Below are positions 12,501 through 27,500 of a stretch of DNA of 64,000 nucleotides, piece by piece. The stretch lies in contig CAIWNE010000070.1 in the NCBI GenBank assembly GCA_903913915.1, positions 1 to 64,000 of the forward strand, read 5' to 3'. Source of the DNA: an uncultured Opitutia bacterium (GTDB lineage: Bacteria > Verrucomicrobiota > Verrucomicrobiia > Opitutales > UBA953). The notes beneath the pieces are model-generated. The model made no database searches and was not told the DNA's origin. It saw only the letters and a program-made list of their open reading frames with translations. The position numbers and the translations under genes are program-made. Position 1 is the first letter of the stretch, and each line of letters starts with the position of its first letter.

Positions 12501-15500
12501 GCGGCACCAGCACCACGCTCACGAACGGCGTCGGACTGGCCTCGACGGTGCTCAACGTCGGCAACGTCACCCAGCAGAACGGCGCGGTCTGGCTGATCAG
12601 CTCGAGCGCGATCGACGGCACGATGGGCAGCAGCCGCCGCGTCCTGATCGCCAACGGAGCCAGCCTGCTCGTCAACGGCATCATCCCGTGGATCAACATG
12701 GGCGGCGGCGACCTGACGAGCTACCTGATGCCGGTATCCGGGACGGCCGTCGGAGGCCTGGGCAAGCTCGGCGCGGTCGGCTTCCAGGGCTACGACGGCA
12801 CCGTGTTGCCGACCTCGAGCAACCCGACCGGCAACTACAAGATCGCCACCGCCGCGATCAGCCTGCCTGCGGGAGGGCTGACGCTCAATGCGATGGCGAT
12901 AAACAACGGCGGTTCCGCCCAGACCTTCTCCTTCGCCGCCGCGACCGACGTGCTGAACCTCACCGCTGGCCAGATCGTCAAGTCGGCCACGTCGGATACG
13001 ACGATCGGCGCCACGTTGGACAGCGGCCGTTTCACCGCCGGCGGGGTCACGCCGCAGTCGGGCACCGTCGACCTGACGCTGGTGAACACCGGGGGCACGA
13101 ACACCAACATCGTCCTGAACGCGCGCGTGGTGGACAACGGCTCGCAGCCCGTCCGGCTGGTCTTCACCGGTTACAATACCGGTCAGCTTAGGATCAACAA
13201 CGGACTCAACAGCTACACCGGAGGCACCATCGTCAACGCTCCCAACGGCGCCGTGACGAACGGCTATGTCGACCTCAACGTCACGGGCGCGGACGGCACG
13301 ACGGGCAACTCGGCCATCCCGCTCGCGGCGAACCTGCCCGACTCGCTCATCTTGAACGGCGGCGGCGTCCGCCTCTTGCAGTCGAACCAGATCAACTTCG
13401 CCATCACGCCGGTGCTCCGCGGCGGCGTGGCCACGTTGAACCTCAACAATTTCAACCAGACCCTCGCCGGGCTGAGCTTCGACAACGACGGCGGCGCCGG
13501 ACCGCAGGTGACGACGGGCACCGGCGTGCTCACCCTGGCCGGAGGCATCACGGCGATTTCCGGCAACGTCGGCGCCCTTTCGCTCATCTCCGGCGCCGGG
13601 GCCAGCGTTCCTGCCGCCGGCGGCACGATCGCCGTCGACCTCGCCGGCAACAACCTGACCTTCAACGTCGCCCCGGTCACGGTCAACGGCAACGCCACCC
13701 TCGCGAACGCGACGCCGACGCTGAGCATCTCCGCCCCGATCGGCAGCTCGGTGAATCCATCGACGACGGGCATCACCAAGACCGGCAACGGCCTCCTGCT
13801 GCTCAGCGGCGCCAACCTGTTCGGCGGCGGCGTCAGTGTCAATTCCGGCGGCCTGGCGGTAGGCGCCAGCACCAACGTCTCGACCCGCGGCGCGACGACC
13901 GGCCTGGCCGACGCTTTCGCGAACGGTCCGGTCGGTACGGGCACCTTGGCGATGGGGGCCGGCACGTTCCTCACCTCGACGGGGGCCAATACGCTCAACA
14001 ACGCGATGACGGTCGCCGGCGCGCTGACGATGCGCGGCACGAACAGCCTGACCATCAACGGCGCGACGACGCTCCTCGGCAACGCGACGATCAACGTCGA
14101 GGCCCCGCTGACCGTCTTCACCCTCAATGGCGTCGTCGACGACGCCGGCGCGGGTTACTCGATCACCAAGAGCGGCTTGGGCACCTTGCTGCTGGGCAAC
14201 AACAACACCTTCAGCGGCGGCGTCACCGTCAACGCCGGCACGCTCGCGCTCGCCGGCGTCAACGGCGGCAGCGCGGCTCCGGTCTTCGCCGGCACCACGG
14301 CCACGATCGGCAACGGCGGCATGATCAGCCTGCTCAACAGCGGTTCGGGCAACAACGGCCTGATCGTCTACGGGAACAACATCGTCGTCAGCGGTACGCT
14401 CGCCGCCGCCAACATCAACGTCGGCAACAACGGCGCCAACACGGGCAACACCATCCAGGTGCCTGATGTCTCGCTCCTCGGCGGCCAGATCCTGAACGTC
14501 AGTTCGGCCAACAGCTACATCCTGCGCATCCTCAACCTGTCCGGCGACGTCGCGGATGGCAGCGCACCGAAGATCAACGTCGCCCCCGGTTCGACCGCGG
14601 TGGTCTTCACGTATTCGGGCGACAAGCCTGTCAATGTCGGCCAGGGCCTGCTCGTCTTCCCCGACCTGATCTCGGTCGGCACGACCACCGTCCTGACCAC
14701 GGGCACCGGTTCGGCCAACACGAACGGCAACGGCCAGAAGGCCATCCTTCTCAGCGATGCCGTCGCCTATCCCGGCGGCTATTATCCGCTGGTGGTGCAA
14801 GGTTACGCCACCACCCCCGCGACGACGCCCGCCGGCTTCGTCAGCGGCGGCCTTCTCGGCGTGTACGCGAGTTTCGCCGCGACCCAGGCCGCGACCAACG
14901 CCACCATCGCCGGGATCGGCTACACGGCCGGAGGCAATCTGGTGACCAGCCTGAATGACGCCAGCGCTTCCAGCCGTTCCGCTTCCCTGGTGGGCGCCTT
15001 CGCCAACAGCACGGGCGTCTTCAACGGGTTGCTGAAGATCACCAACGCGGGCACCTACCGTTTCCGTTCCAGCGGCGACGACCAGACCGTGCTCTATGTC
15101 GACGGTTCGGCGGTCGTGAACAGCACCGCCTATAACACCGAATCCTCGATCGGGACGCTGACGTTGGCCGCCGGTTACCATAACATCTCCTTCCGCACGT
15201 ACAATGGCAGCGGTGGTTCGAGCTACCGCTTGTTCTACACCGGCGCCGACACCGCGGCCAACGGACTAGGTGGCGGGTGGCAGACGGTGGCGGCCAGCAA
15301 CCTTTATTATGCTTCCGGCGCGCCGAACGCCGCGAACAGCTACAACGGGGCGGCCGTCATCGCGAACGATTACACCTTGGCGGCCGGCGCCAGCGCCACG
15401 GTCGACACCTTCGGCACGCTGTTCGGCTCCGTGATCGACCAGACCAGCGTCCTGACCCTCGGCGCCAATTCCAACCTCTCGGTCCAGAACGGCACCATCG

Positions 15501-18500
15501 GCAGCTTCGGCGCGGGTTGGTTCGGCGCCGCCGGCTCGGCCGTCATCGGCAACGGAGCGATCGTCAACGCCGGCGGCACGGCCAGCTCCGCCGCCGGGAC
15601 CTTCAACTTGCTGGGTGCCGTCACCCAGTCGGGCGCGGGCATCGCGACCGGCGTCGGCGTCTCCAACGCTTTCATCAAGACCGGCACCGGTACGCTCGGC
15701 CTAGGCGGCAACAATACGGCGACCTTCACCGGTGACCTCGTCGTCCAGGGCGGCACCGTCATCCTGAATTCCGCCAACTCCCTTCCGGCGGGCAGCGCGG
15801 GCCGTACCGTGGTCACGGCCCCGACGTATTCCACGACCACGATCACGCTCGGCGGCACCGATACCGTCGGCACGCTGGGCATCCAGCCCGGCGCGATGCT
15901 TTCCGGCACGAACGTCGCCGCCGGGACCTACGTCGTCTCGCTGACCGATGCGACGCACATCGTCGTCTCGACGGCGCCGACGGGCGCGCTCGCGACCAAC
16001 CTGACGTTCAAGCTGGGCACGCTGATCCGCACTGCCAGCAACAACAGCGGCGCGACGGCCCCGACGGCCACCCTCGGCGGCTCGACCGTCACGCTCGGCG
16101 GTTCCGACACGGCCTTCTCGCTGGGATTGCAGCCGGGCGTCCAGGTGTTCGGAACGGGCATCGCCGCCGGGACCTACGTGACCGCGGTCACCGGCGCCAA
16201 CACCTTCACGATTTCGCAGCCGACCACGGCGACCTTGGCAGGGACCTATAACTTCTCCGCGAGCGGCATGCTCGACCTGAACGGCCAGACCGGGGTCGCC
16301 GGCAACGTCGTCATCAGCGGCGCAGGACCGACTTTCCCCGCTGCTACGCCGGCCGCCATCCTTGCCACCACCGCCGGCGGAGCGCTCTGGAACAGCAGCC
16401 CGAACGCCGCCAGCCTGACTGGCATCTTGACCGTGCCGGCGAACGCGACCGTCGGCGGCAACGGGGACCTCACCCTTAACGCCATCTACGCCCCGAGCAC
16501 GACCACGGTGACCAAGGTGGGCGCGAACACGTTGGTGCTGAACGGGACCAATACCACGACGTTCCTCGGCAACATCGCGGTCAGCGCCGGCGTTCTCAGG
16601 CTGACCAATCTGGCGGGACTTGGCGACACCACGGGGACGACGACCATCTCCAGCGGCGCCGTCCTGGACCTCAACGGCCTCGCTGTCGGTGCCGAGCCGG
16701 TCACCATCAGCGGCACTGGGTTCGGAGGCAGCGGCGCCATCTCCGGCTTGGGCACGGTCAGCTCGCTCGGCGCGTTGATCAACAGGAGCGGTACGGCCGC
16801 TTCCCTCTCGGGGACGCTAACCTTGGCCGCCAACGCCGGCATCGGTTCTTCGGACATCAATGCGACTTCCGGTATCACCTCCGCCGGTAATCTCACCCTT
16901 TCGGGTCAGATCACGGGTGCGTTTGTCCTGACTAAGGTCGGCGCCAATACGCTGAACATCACCGGGATGACCAGCGCGTCCGCCAATACCGGCATCATCG
17001 TCGCCGAGGGCAGGGTGGTCTTCTCCGGCGGCAGCACCGTCCAGAACGGCGCGGGCGCGTTGACCGTCAATGCCGGCGCCGTCACCGGCGCTCTGACGCC
17101 GATCAACACGTTGCAGTTCGATTACGCCGGCTTGGGGGCGACTTCCGTCAACCGCGACAACGCGCACACCATCAACCTCAGCGGAGGCGCGCTCCTCCTG
17201 ACCGCCAACACCGGCGCCGTCACCGCCCAGAACGAGAACCTCGGTGCGGTGAACATCGCCCTGGGCAGCGGCTTCAGCCTCATCACGCTCGATGCCAACG
17301 CGACCTCGACGCTGGAGCTTTCGAATACCGGCACCGCCACCGTCACCCGCTCCGCCAACACCGGCACCGTCTTGGTCCGCGGCGCCAACCTCGGCGTCAA
17401 CGCCCCCCTTGCCGTGGGCAGCACGAACATCGTCCCGGGCACGGCGCCGACGGTCATCGGCGCGGCGTATTCGGCCGGCAACAAGACCAACGGCATCATC
17501 CCTTGGATGATCGTCGACAACACCGGCATCGCCGGGTCGGGAGTCAGTTTCGCCACCGACACGGGCACCACGGGTATCCGCGCGCTGAACACGTCGACCG
17601 AGATGGACACGACGTTCACCGCGGGCAACAACATCCTGCTGAACACGACTACGGCCCTGACGGCGGGCGCCGTGTTTTCTTCCGGCTATGCGACCACCAC
17701 GGTCAACTCGCTGACTTTCAGCACGGCGGCGAACCCGTCCCTGACGATCCTTTCCGGCCGCAACGTCGAAGTGGGCAGCGGCGGCATCCTCGCTACCACG
17801 AGCGCCACGATCGGCTCCGTCGGCGGCGGCTTCGTCAACGCCGCCAGCTCGGGGACGGCCCGTGAAATGATCGTCACCACCGCCGGCGCGGGCACCGTCC
17901 TGACGATCAACGCGGCGGTCGGCGGAACGGTCAGTCCTTCCACCGCCGGCCTCACCAAGTCGGGCGAAGGCACCCTCGTCCTCGGCGCGGCCAGCGATGC
18001 CTACACCGGTTCGACGGTCGTGAACCTCGGCACGCTCCAGCTGGCTCCGGCGGCTCCGACCGCCAACGTGCTCTTCTATAAGGCGACGGTGCCGGCGGCG
18101 CAGGGCTCTTATGCCAGCACCCTCAAGGCCGATGCGTTGGTGCTCAACGCCGGAGCGACCTTCGACCTCAACGGCAGCAGCCAGGCTTTCGGCGGCTTCT
18201 CCAGCGCAGGCGTGCTGCCGGGCGGCGGCGGCATCGTCACGAACAGCTCCACGACGGCTTCCACCTTGAGCGTCGACCTCGGCGCCGCCGCGGACTTCGC
18301 CGGACAGATCAACGGCACGGCGACGAACGTGGTGAACTTCGTCAAGGCCGGCGCCTATGCGCTCACGCTGCACGACAACAACGCCTATTACGGCACGACC
18401 ACCGTCCAGGGCAACCTGCTGACACTGACAGACCAAGGACGTCTCTCGAACACCAGCGGCATCACGATCGCAAATTCGGTACTCCGTTGGGATGACACCG

Positions 18501-21500
18501 GCGTCCAGGCGATGTCCAACCGCATCGCCAGCACCGTGCCGATCACGCTCGATGGCGGCGCCTTCGAGTATGTCAGCCGCAGCGGCGTCAACGCCACCCT
18601 CAGCCTCGGTCCCATCAACGTCGCCGCGGGCAACGGCGTGTTCCGCATCACCCAGGGAGGCTCGACGTCCACTTCCACGACGACCGGCGTCGGTTCCGCC
18701 ACGGTCACCTTCGCCGCGATGCCGACCCGCTCGACCGGCGCGACGTTCAGCTTCGTCACCGGTTCCTACAGCGCGATCGGCGACAATCCTTACGTCGTCT
18801 TCACGACGCCGCCCGCGCTGACCAACGGCATCATCGCTCCTTGGTCGACGGTGGTCGGCTTCGACTTCCTGAACTCGACCCCGGCGGTCAACGTCGAATT
18901 CGCGACCTACGATCCCGCCTCGGGCGTCCATGCCGTGACCAACGCGCAGCAGACGGTGCTCACGGCCGCCAACACCTTCGCTTCGTTGGCGAGCGCGACC
19001 TCGAACGTGCGCATGGGCACCGCCGTGACGGAGACGGTCGCGGTCGGCGGCCAGACCATCAACACGCTGACCATGAACATGGCGGCGGAGACCTTGTCCT
19101 TCGCCGCGGCCGGCGACACCCTGACGCTCGCCGCGGGCGGATTGCTCGGCGGGACCGACAACAATGCCCGCACCATCGGCTCCGCAGCCCTGCCGGGCAA
19201 GCTGACGGCGGGAGCAACTGTCTCCGAGCTCTTCGTCACCAACGGCGGCAATTTGCTGACGCTTTACCCTAAGATCGTCGACAACGGCGTTTTGGGCGGA
19301 CTCAACCTGGTGGTCAGCGGGCTCAGCCAGCCGGCCAACACTCCGGCGGTCGTGCTGGCGAACGCCAATTCCTACCTTGGCACGACCTATGTGAACGGCG
19401 TCGGCCTGATGTTGGCCAACACGACCGGCTCGGGCAACGCCGTGCCGGGCAACCTCATCATCACCGGCGGCAACTCGGCCGGCCTCCTGGCCAACGCCGA
19501 CTCCCTTGCCATCAGTTATGCGGTGGTCCAGAATCTCGCCAACCAGCAGATCGCCGACACGGCGACCGTCACGGTCCGGGGCGGCTCGGCGTACACGACG
19601 AACGGATTCAACGAGACGATCGGCAACCTCGTCTTCAACGCGCAGGGAGGCGCCAACGGAGGCAACGGACCTTATGTCTCGACCGGCTCCGGCCTGCTCA
19701 CCATCGCCTCGGGCGGGACCATTTCCGCGACCAGCCTGACCGACTTCCGCGATATCCCGACCGTCCTTGGCAACCTGGCTTTCAGCAGTTCCTTGGGCGT
19801 CTCCGTGGATCAGGTCGCGAACACGACCGTGAACGGCGGCAACGGCCAGGTCGGGTTGGCGCTGAACAGCCGCCTGATGTCCGCAGGCAGCATCATCAAG
19901 TCCGGCGCAGGCGTCCTTTCCGTGGGAGGCGTGAGCTATCTCGCAGACACGTTCGGTTTCGCCGACGGAAACAGCGGCACCATCGTCCTCGGCTCGAACG
20001 CCAACTACCCTCTCTCGACGGTCAACCTAGGTTACGCCGGCAACATCCTGGACATGCGCGGGCAGTCCAACCTTCAGTTGGGCGCGCTGACCGGCGTCGC
20101 CGGCTCGCTCGTGAAGAACTTCAACGTCTCGGCCGGCGGCACCTTGGTCGTCGGCTCGGCGAATTCGGCCTTCACCTATGACGGCGGTTTCGCTTCGGAC
20201 TACACCACCGGATTGCTGAACATCACCAAGGTCGGCACCGGAGCCTGGACGCTGACGGCGGACAATAGCGCGAGCATCCTCGGCACCCTTCAGGTCAACT
20301 TCGGCTCGGTGGTGCTTGCCGGTTCCTCGGCGAAGGTGGGCTTCCTCACCGAGATCCTGGCCAAGGGCGGCGCGATCACCCTCGACAATAGCGTCAATGC
20401 GGTGAGCAACCGACTTGGCGGCACCACGAGTTTCCAGTCATCGGCGGCCGACCGTACCTTCAAGAACCAAGGCGGCACGCTGAACTACATCGGCGGCGGT
20501 TCGGCCGTTTCCGAAGCCCTGAACACGGTGACCGACGTCGAAGGCATGAGCACGTGGGCCCTGACGGCCGGCTCGGCTTCGACTACGATCACCCTCGCCA
20601 CGCTCTCCGCTTCGAGCACGGCGAATCGCGGCGGCCTTTACCTCAACGCCGGCACCGGCATCCTCGGCGGCTCGGCCGGCTCAGGGCATGTCAACGTCAT
20701 CGCCACCTCGACCGGCGTCGTCGGCAATATCCGACCCGACGTCATCGGCATCGACTCGAGCGGCTCCGGGCTGGTGGTCAGCGACTCGAACGGGTTTCGT
20801 CTGCTGACGTCCGGGGACGCCGCGCTCGGTTACTTCGCGCCCGGCGCCTCGAACTATCTCTCGACCACGACCCCGGCCATCATCACGGCGACCGGCGGCA
20901 CGACCGCGAACGCCGCGTCCGGGTCCAATGCTTTCCTCGCGGCCTCTACGTTCCTCTATGGCGCGAACACCATCAACAGCCTGACGCTTAGCAGCGGCGG
21001 CGGGTTGGTCTCGAACGGCGGCGGGCTTTCCTCCGCGCTCTTCTCGGCCAGCGGCCTGAATACTTTGTCTCTCACCGCCGGCGCGCTCGTCGCCCAGTCC
21101 GGCAACTCCGGCCTCACCGGCGGCGCCGTCACCAGCGGCAGCGCCTTGCTTTATGTCCATGCCTTGGGCGACTTGGCGATCAATTCCTACGTCCTCGGCT
21201 CGGCCGGCCTCGTGAAGGACGGCCCAGGTACGCTTACGCTCGGCAAGGCTAACTACAACACCGCCCAGCTCTTCATCAACGAGGGGACCGTCAAGCTGGC
21301 CGGGGGCAACAACACGTGGCTCGTCATCCCGACGTCGACGATCCCGACCGTGGTGGACTTGGTGGTCAACGCCGGCTCCCTCGACCTCAACGGCAACAGC
21401 CAGGCCTTCGCCCGCATCACGCATACCACCTCCAGCAGCTTCGCCGCCGGCGCCGGATCCGTGGTCAACACCAGCGCGACGCCCGCCACGCTCTTCATCC

Positions 21501-24500
21501 TCAACCCCGCGACGTCCTTCGCGGGTACGCTGGGCGGCGTCGGCGGCAACAACTTCAGCTTCGACAAGAGCACGGTCAACACGCTGACGCTCTATTCGCC
21601 GGCCACTTATACCGGCACGACCGTCGTCCGCGGTTCGCAGCTGACGCTGCGCGATTCCGCCGCGATCACCGGCGGCGGCGCCGTCTCGGCCCTGCAGGGG
21701 GCGACGCTCGCCCTCGATAATTCAGGGCTTGCCATCAGTTCCGCCCGACTGGGCACGTCGGCGATCAACCTGACAGGGTCCACGCTCCAGTTCCTCGGCT
21801 CGGCGGGATCCGATTCGCAGACCGTCGGCGCGGTCACGCTGGGCGCCGGCGCGAGCGCGGTGAACGTCACGCTGTACGCGTCCACTTCCACGTCGAGTTC
21901 GCCTGCCTTGCTCACCTTGGCCAGCCTGGCCCAGGCGACCTCCCAGTCCGTCGTCAATTTCACCTACGCAGGGGGAACGATGGGCTTCGCCCGTTCCGGG
22001 GTGGCCGGCTCCCTTGGAACGGCTCAGTCTTCGAATCCGCAGGTCCTGATCACCGCGGCGCCGACGCTGACGAACGGTATCATCGGCCCTTGGGCCGTCG
22101 TGAACGGCTTCGACTGGGCCGCTTATCTCGCCACCGCCGACGCGGCTTCCGGCGCCCAAGGCGTCGGAGCGCTCGGTTCGAGCGTCACGACGGGAGCCGG
22201 GACGACGAGCTATCCGTTCGGGACTTATTCCTCGAACAGCCTGACCACGCCGCCCGCTTCGACCGACAACATCACGACCGCTTCTTCCACGCTCGGCACC
22301 TGGGGCACGGTGACCATGAACACCTTGGCGATCCGCAGCACGAGCGCCACCACCAGCATGGCGTTGACGGGCAAGTCTCTCGATGCGTTGGCGACCCTGG
22401 TCTCCGGAGGCTTGCTGACGAGCAACAACAACTTAACGACGGCCATCCGCGGCGTGCGCCTGACGGCCGGCACCGCGGCGAACGCCACGCTGTACGACTA
22501 TGCCAACGGCACCGCCTCCCAGTCGATGCAGGCGCAGGTCACGGACAATGCGCTCGGCCAGGTCAACTTCGTCAAGTCCGGCGCCGCCACGGTGGGTCTC
22601 GGCGTCTCGCCCATCCTCAACCTTGCTTCGACCACGGCGAATTCCCCGACCGTCACGGTCACCGGCAACACCCCCGGTATCCTCGCCGGGATGACGGTGG
22701 CCAATGCCGTCGTCGGCGTCCCGGCCAATACGGTCATCACGGGCATCGCGAGCTCCACGACGTTCAACGTCGCCGTCGGCACCGCCCTCGCCGGTTCGAC
22801 CACCGCGGCCGACTCCGCCTTCGGGTTCCCGTCCGTACAGGTCATCCCAGGGCTGACGCTCACCAACGGTTCGAACACTGTCACCGTCCCGGCGGGAACG
22901 AGCATCATGCCTGGCGCGGCGGTGACCTTGGTCAACGGGACGACGGGAGTCACGACGGCCGGGGGCGTGACCGTGGCCTCTGTCTCGGGGACGACGTTGA
23001 CCCTTTCGGGCAACTTCGCCGGAACCACTTTCACTTCCGGCACGGTGATCTTCGGAACGGCCGCGACAGCACCCGTCTCGACCCCTGCCGCCGCCCTCAG
23101 CGGCAGCACCAGTCTGCAGGTGCTCAGCGGCACGGGCATCGCCGCCGGCATGTATGTCAGCGGCGCCGGCATCGCACCGGGTACCACGGTGTCGTCTGTC
23201 GCCGGCAACGTCGTCACGCTTTCGGCCGCCGCCGCCGCGAACGCCACTTCCAACGTCGCCTTCACGGCGATCCCGATGGGTCTCACCCAGACGGCCGTGC
23301 CGATCACGGCGGCAGGAACTTCGGTCACCGTCAGCGCGACCAATGCGCCGGGCATCGTGCCGGGCATGTCCGTGACCGGCTTCGGCATACCCGTAGGAAC
23401 TATCGTCAGCTCGGTCTCCGGTACCGCCGTCACGCTCTCACAGGCGATCACGAGCGTCGGCGCCGGCAGCACTTCGACCCTGACCTTCGGCGCACAGCTG
23501 CTGAACTCGACGACCACGGCTTCGACGATTACTTCGGCCGCCAGCTCCGCTTCGGCCACCGTCACGATCGGTTCCACCCAAGGTTTGTACGCAGGCATGA
23601 AGGTCTCGGGCGCCGGCGTGCCGGCAAATTCTTATATCACGTCGATCGCCTCCGGTACGACGTTCACGTTGAACGCCACCGCGACCATCTCGAGCGGCGC
23701 CTCCCTAACGCTGACCTCGCCGACCGTCATCGGCACCTTCGCCAACGCCTACACCGGCGCCACGGTCGTCAACCAAGGCCTGCTTAACATCGGCGGTACG
23801 AGCGGCGGCAACACCGTCGGACAGATCATCGTGCCCGGGGACCTGGTGCTCAACAACGCCAGCGCCACCCAGCAGAGCGGTTATAACGGCACCATCGCCG
23901 CGACGAGCAACGTGACCATCAACGGCGGCGGCGTCCTGACGCTTACCGGCCTCAACACCGTCAACTCGCTGACCTTTAATTCGACCGGCGGCTCGGCTAC
24001 GCCGTCCGTCACCGGTGGAACGTTGGTGCTCAACGCCGCCTCGGCAATCAGTGCGACCAACGACAATTACGCGTTCACGCCGACGGTAAGCGCGATTCTG
24101 GAGCTCAACGGTTCCTCGAAGACCATCACGACTTCCGGCCTCTCTCCGGTGGACCTGTCGATCACCGGCGTGATCCAGAACACCATGAGCGGCACCGCCG
24201 CCAGCCTGACCAAGGCCGGCGCCGGCTCCTTGGTCCTGACGGGTGCGAGCACCTTCAACGGAGGCGTCACGCTCAGCGCCGGCTCCATCATCCTGGGCGG
24301 CAGCAGTTCTGTCACGGCCCCGACGACCACGGCAGGCTACACCTTCGTCACGGGCACCGGTCCGCTCGGCACAGGCACGCTGACCATGGCGGATGGTACG
24401 ACCATCCTGAGCGATACTACGGCCCGTACGTTGCTTAATCCGCTCGTCCTCAGCGGCAACATCACCATCGGTCAGGCCGCGACCGGGCTCACCTTGGCGG

Positions 24501-27500
24501 GTACGGTCAACCTTGGCGCATCGACCCGCACGATCACGGTCACCAGCCCGCAGGTCACGGGCACGATGTCCGGTCCGATCACCGGATCAGCCGGCCTTAC
24601 CAAGGCAGGGGATGGCATCCTGAAGCTGTCTTCGGCCGGCAATGCCTATGCCGGTACGACCACCGTCTCGGCGGGCGAACTCCAGCTGGGCGCCGCCAAT
24701 GCGCTGCCCCTTGCGGGTGCCGTGACCGTATCTGCCAACGGAGCCTTCGATATCGCCGCCAACTCGGCGGTCATAGGCGCGCTTTCCGGGTCCGGCTTGA
24801 TCACTAATTCCAGTTCGGCCGCGACCCTGACGGCCGGTGACGCCACGAACACTTCGTTTGCCGGCGTGTTCACGGCCGGCACGGTCGCCAACCTGAATCT
24901 CACCAAGAACGGGTCCGGCACCTTGACGCTGACCGGCATCAATACGGCCAACGGTACGCTCACCGTCAACCAAGGCGGCGTGACCCTTTCCGGCGCCAAC
25001 GGCATCATCAGCTTCGCGACGGACACGATCAACGCCGGCGGCACGTTGACGGTCGATAACTCGACCTACCTGACGAACCGGCTCCAAGGCAAGAACCTGA
25101 CGCTGCAGGGCGGAACGTTCGTGCTGGGCGGCAATGCTTCTTCCGCGGTCAACGAAACCATCGGCACCTTGCTCGTCCAGAACGGCGGCGGCGTCATCAC
25201 CCTCAGCGGCGGCGCCGGCGGAGCCGAACTGCTGACGATCACCACCCTGACCGCTCAGGCCGTGAATAGCGGCGGCAGCTTGCTGCTTCGCGGCGCGAGC
25301 CTTGGAAGCGCGGCCGGCGCCAACGTCGCCAACGCCACCGTCACCACGTTCACGGGTGTCACCGGCGTGACCCAGGGAACGGGTGTGAATCTTTCGGCCA
25401 CCATGCCGATCCGCCCGGACATCATCGCAGACGCTTCCGCGACGGGCAGCGGCACGGGCTTCCTCACGAAGGACAGTTCCACGGGTTTCCTCCGTCCGCT
25501 CGCGACGGCAGAACTGGCGACCTCGCTCACCAGCAGCTCTACTACCAACTTCGGTAATTTCAGCGCCGTCCAGAACTACCCGGCCGCGACCTCGGTCAAC
25601 AGCTTGACGTTGAGCACCGTGAACGGCATCGCCGTGAGCGGGGCAGGGCAGGCCGGCCAGCGTTACGCCCCTGGCAGCGGGCTCGCCGCACTGACCGTCA
25701 ATACCGGCGGCATCTTGGCCACGTCCAGCGCGACGCTGTCCGTCGGCTCCTTGGTCACGAACGCCAACACCCAGTATGACATGCATGTCGTCGGCGGCTC
25801 GGCCACGCTGACGATCAACGGCTTCCTGACCGGCACCACCGGCGGTCTGGTGAAGGCGGATGCGGGACAGCTCGCCCTGAACAATACTGCTTACTATACT
25901 GGCGCCACGACGGTCAACGGAGGCACCCTGAAACTGAACTCCGGTGCCGCCAACACGCTTGCCGTCGGCATCACCAACACGGCTTCGACCGCGCAGGCCT
26001 TGGTCGTCAACGGTGGGACGTTGGACCTGAACGGTTACGACCAGTCGGTTACGACCATCACCAGCGCCGACGTGGTCTCTGGTCAGGCCGGCACGATCAC
26101 GAGCACGGTCGCCGCGAACCTGATCACGAATACTGGCGCCGGTTCGACCTTCGCGGGCAATGTCGGCGGCACGCTTAATCTCTACAAGACCGGAGCCAGC
26201 ACGCTGGTCCTGACCGGCACGAACGCCTACGCCGGCACGACCAACATCCTTGGCACCGGACTGACCCTCCAGGATGGCGGCACGCTGGCCAGCACGACGA
26301 TCAACATCGGCGGCGGCGCGTTGAACTTCGTGAACAACGGCCTGGCCAACAACAACGCGCGCATCTCCGCCAGCGCCTTGGTCAACCTGAGCAGCGGCAC
26401 GGTCACGTTGACCGGCTCGAATCAGGTCAGCTCCGCGGTCACGATCGGATCGGCGGGTAACGGCGTCTCGCTCCTGCAGGGTTCCAACACCTTCACCGTC
26501 ACGCCGCCCGCCGCGACGACCAACAACGTCGCCTCGCTCGCCGTCGCCAACCTGACGCGTTCGACCGGCGCCGTCGCGACCTTCGCCGCGACGGGCCTGG
26601 GTTCGACCGTGACGGGCAACGGGCAGGTCTTCGTCACCAATGTCAACGGCACCGCCACCGCTAACACCAACGGCATCCTCGGCGGCTGGGCTGTCGCCGG
26701 GGCCACGGTCGCCGGCGCCGACAACTGGGCGACGCTGGCCGGCGCCCAGACGCTGAGCCTGACGACGACCGTCAACAGCAACACCGTGACCTTGGCCTCC
26801 GGCAGCATCGGAAGCCTCGTCCTCGGGCAGTCCGTCACCGGCGGCAACCTTCCGGCTGGAGCCTTCGTCACCGGCTTCACCGACGCGACGCACTTCACCG
26901 TCTCTGCTTATCCGACCGCCGCCGGTACGGCCAATTCTACGGCGGCGGCCGCAGGCATCGGCGCTTTCAATGCCTTCGGTTACGCGACCCTGGACGATAC
27001 CACGGCCACGATCGGCTCGTCGGCGAACGCCAATGTCGTCGCGACCACGACCACGCTGGCCGCCCTTGGCGCCGGCGCATCGGTAGCGGTGAATTCGTTG
27101 CGCATCGCCCCGACGGCCACGCAGACCATCACCCTCGGCAACGACACCGTGACCATCGGTACGGGCGGCCTGCTCAAGACCAGCGCCGCCTTCGCCACCA
27201 CCCTCGCGGGCGGCACGGTCACCACGGCTGCGGGCGGCGGCGAACTTTTCGTCATCAATAACTCGGCCAATTCGCTCACCGTCTCCTCGGTCATCGCCGA
27301 CAACGGCGGCGCGGTTTCGCTGGTCAAGTCCGGCGCCGGCGCGCTCATCCTGAGTTCCGCCAATAACACTTACACCGGCGGTACTTACGTTAACGCTGGC
27401 ACGGTGACCATGGCTGGCACCGGAAGTGCGGTGGTCTTGCCGGGCAATCTGACCGTCAACAGCGGCGGGACCGTCAACACGACCACCACCGCGAACCTCG

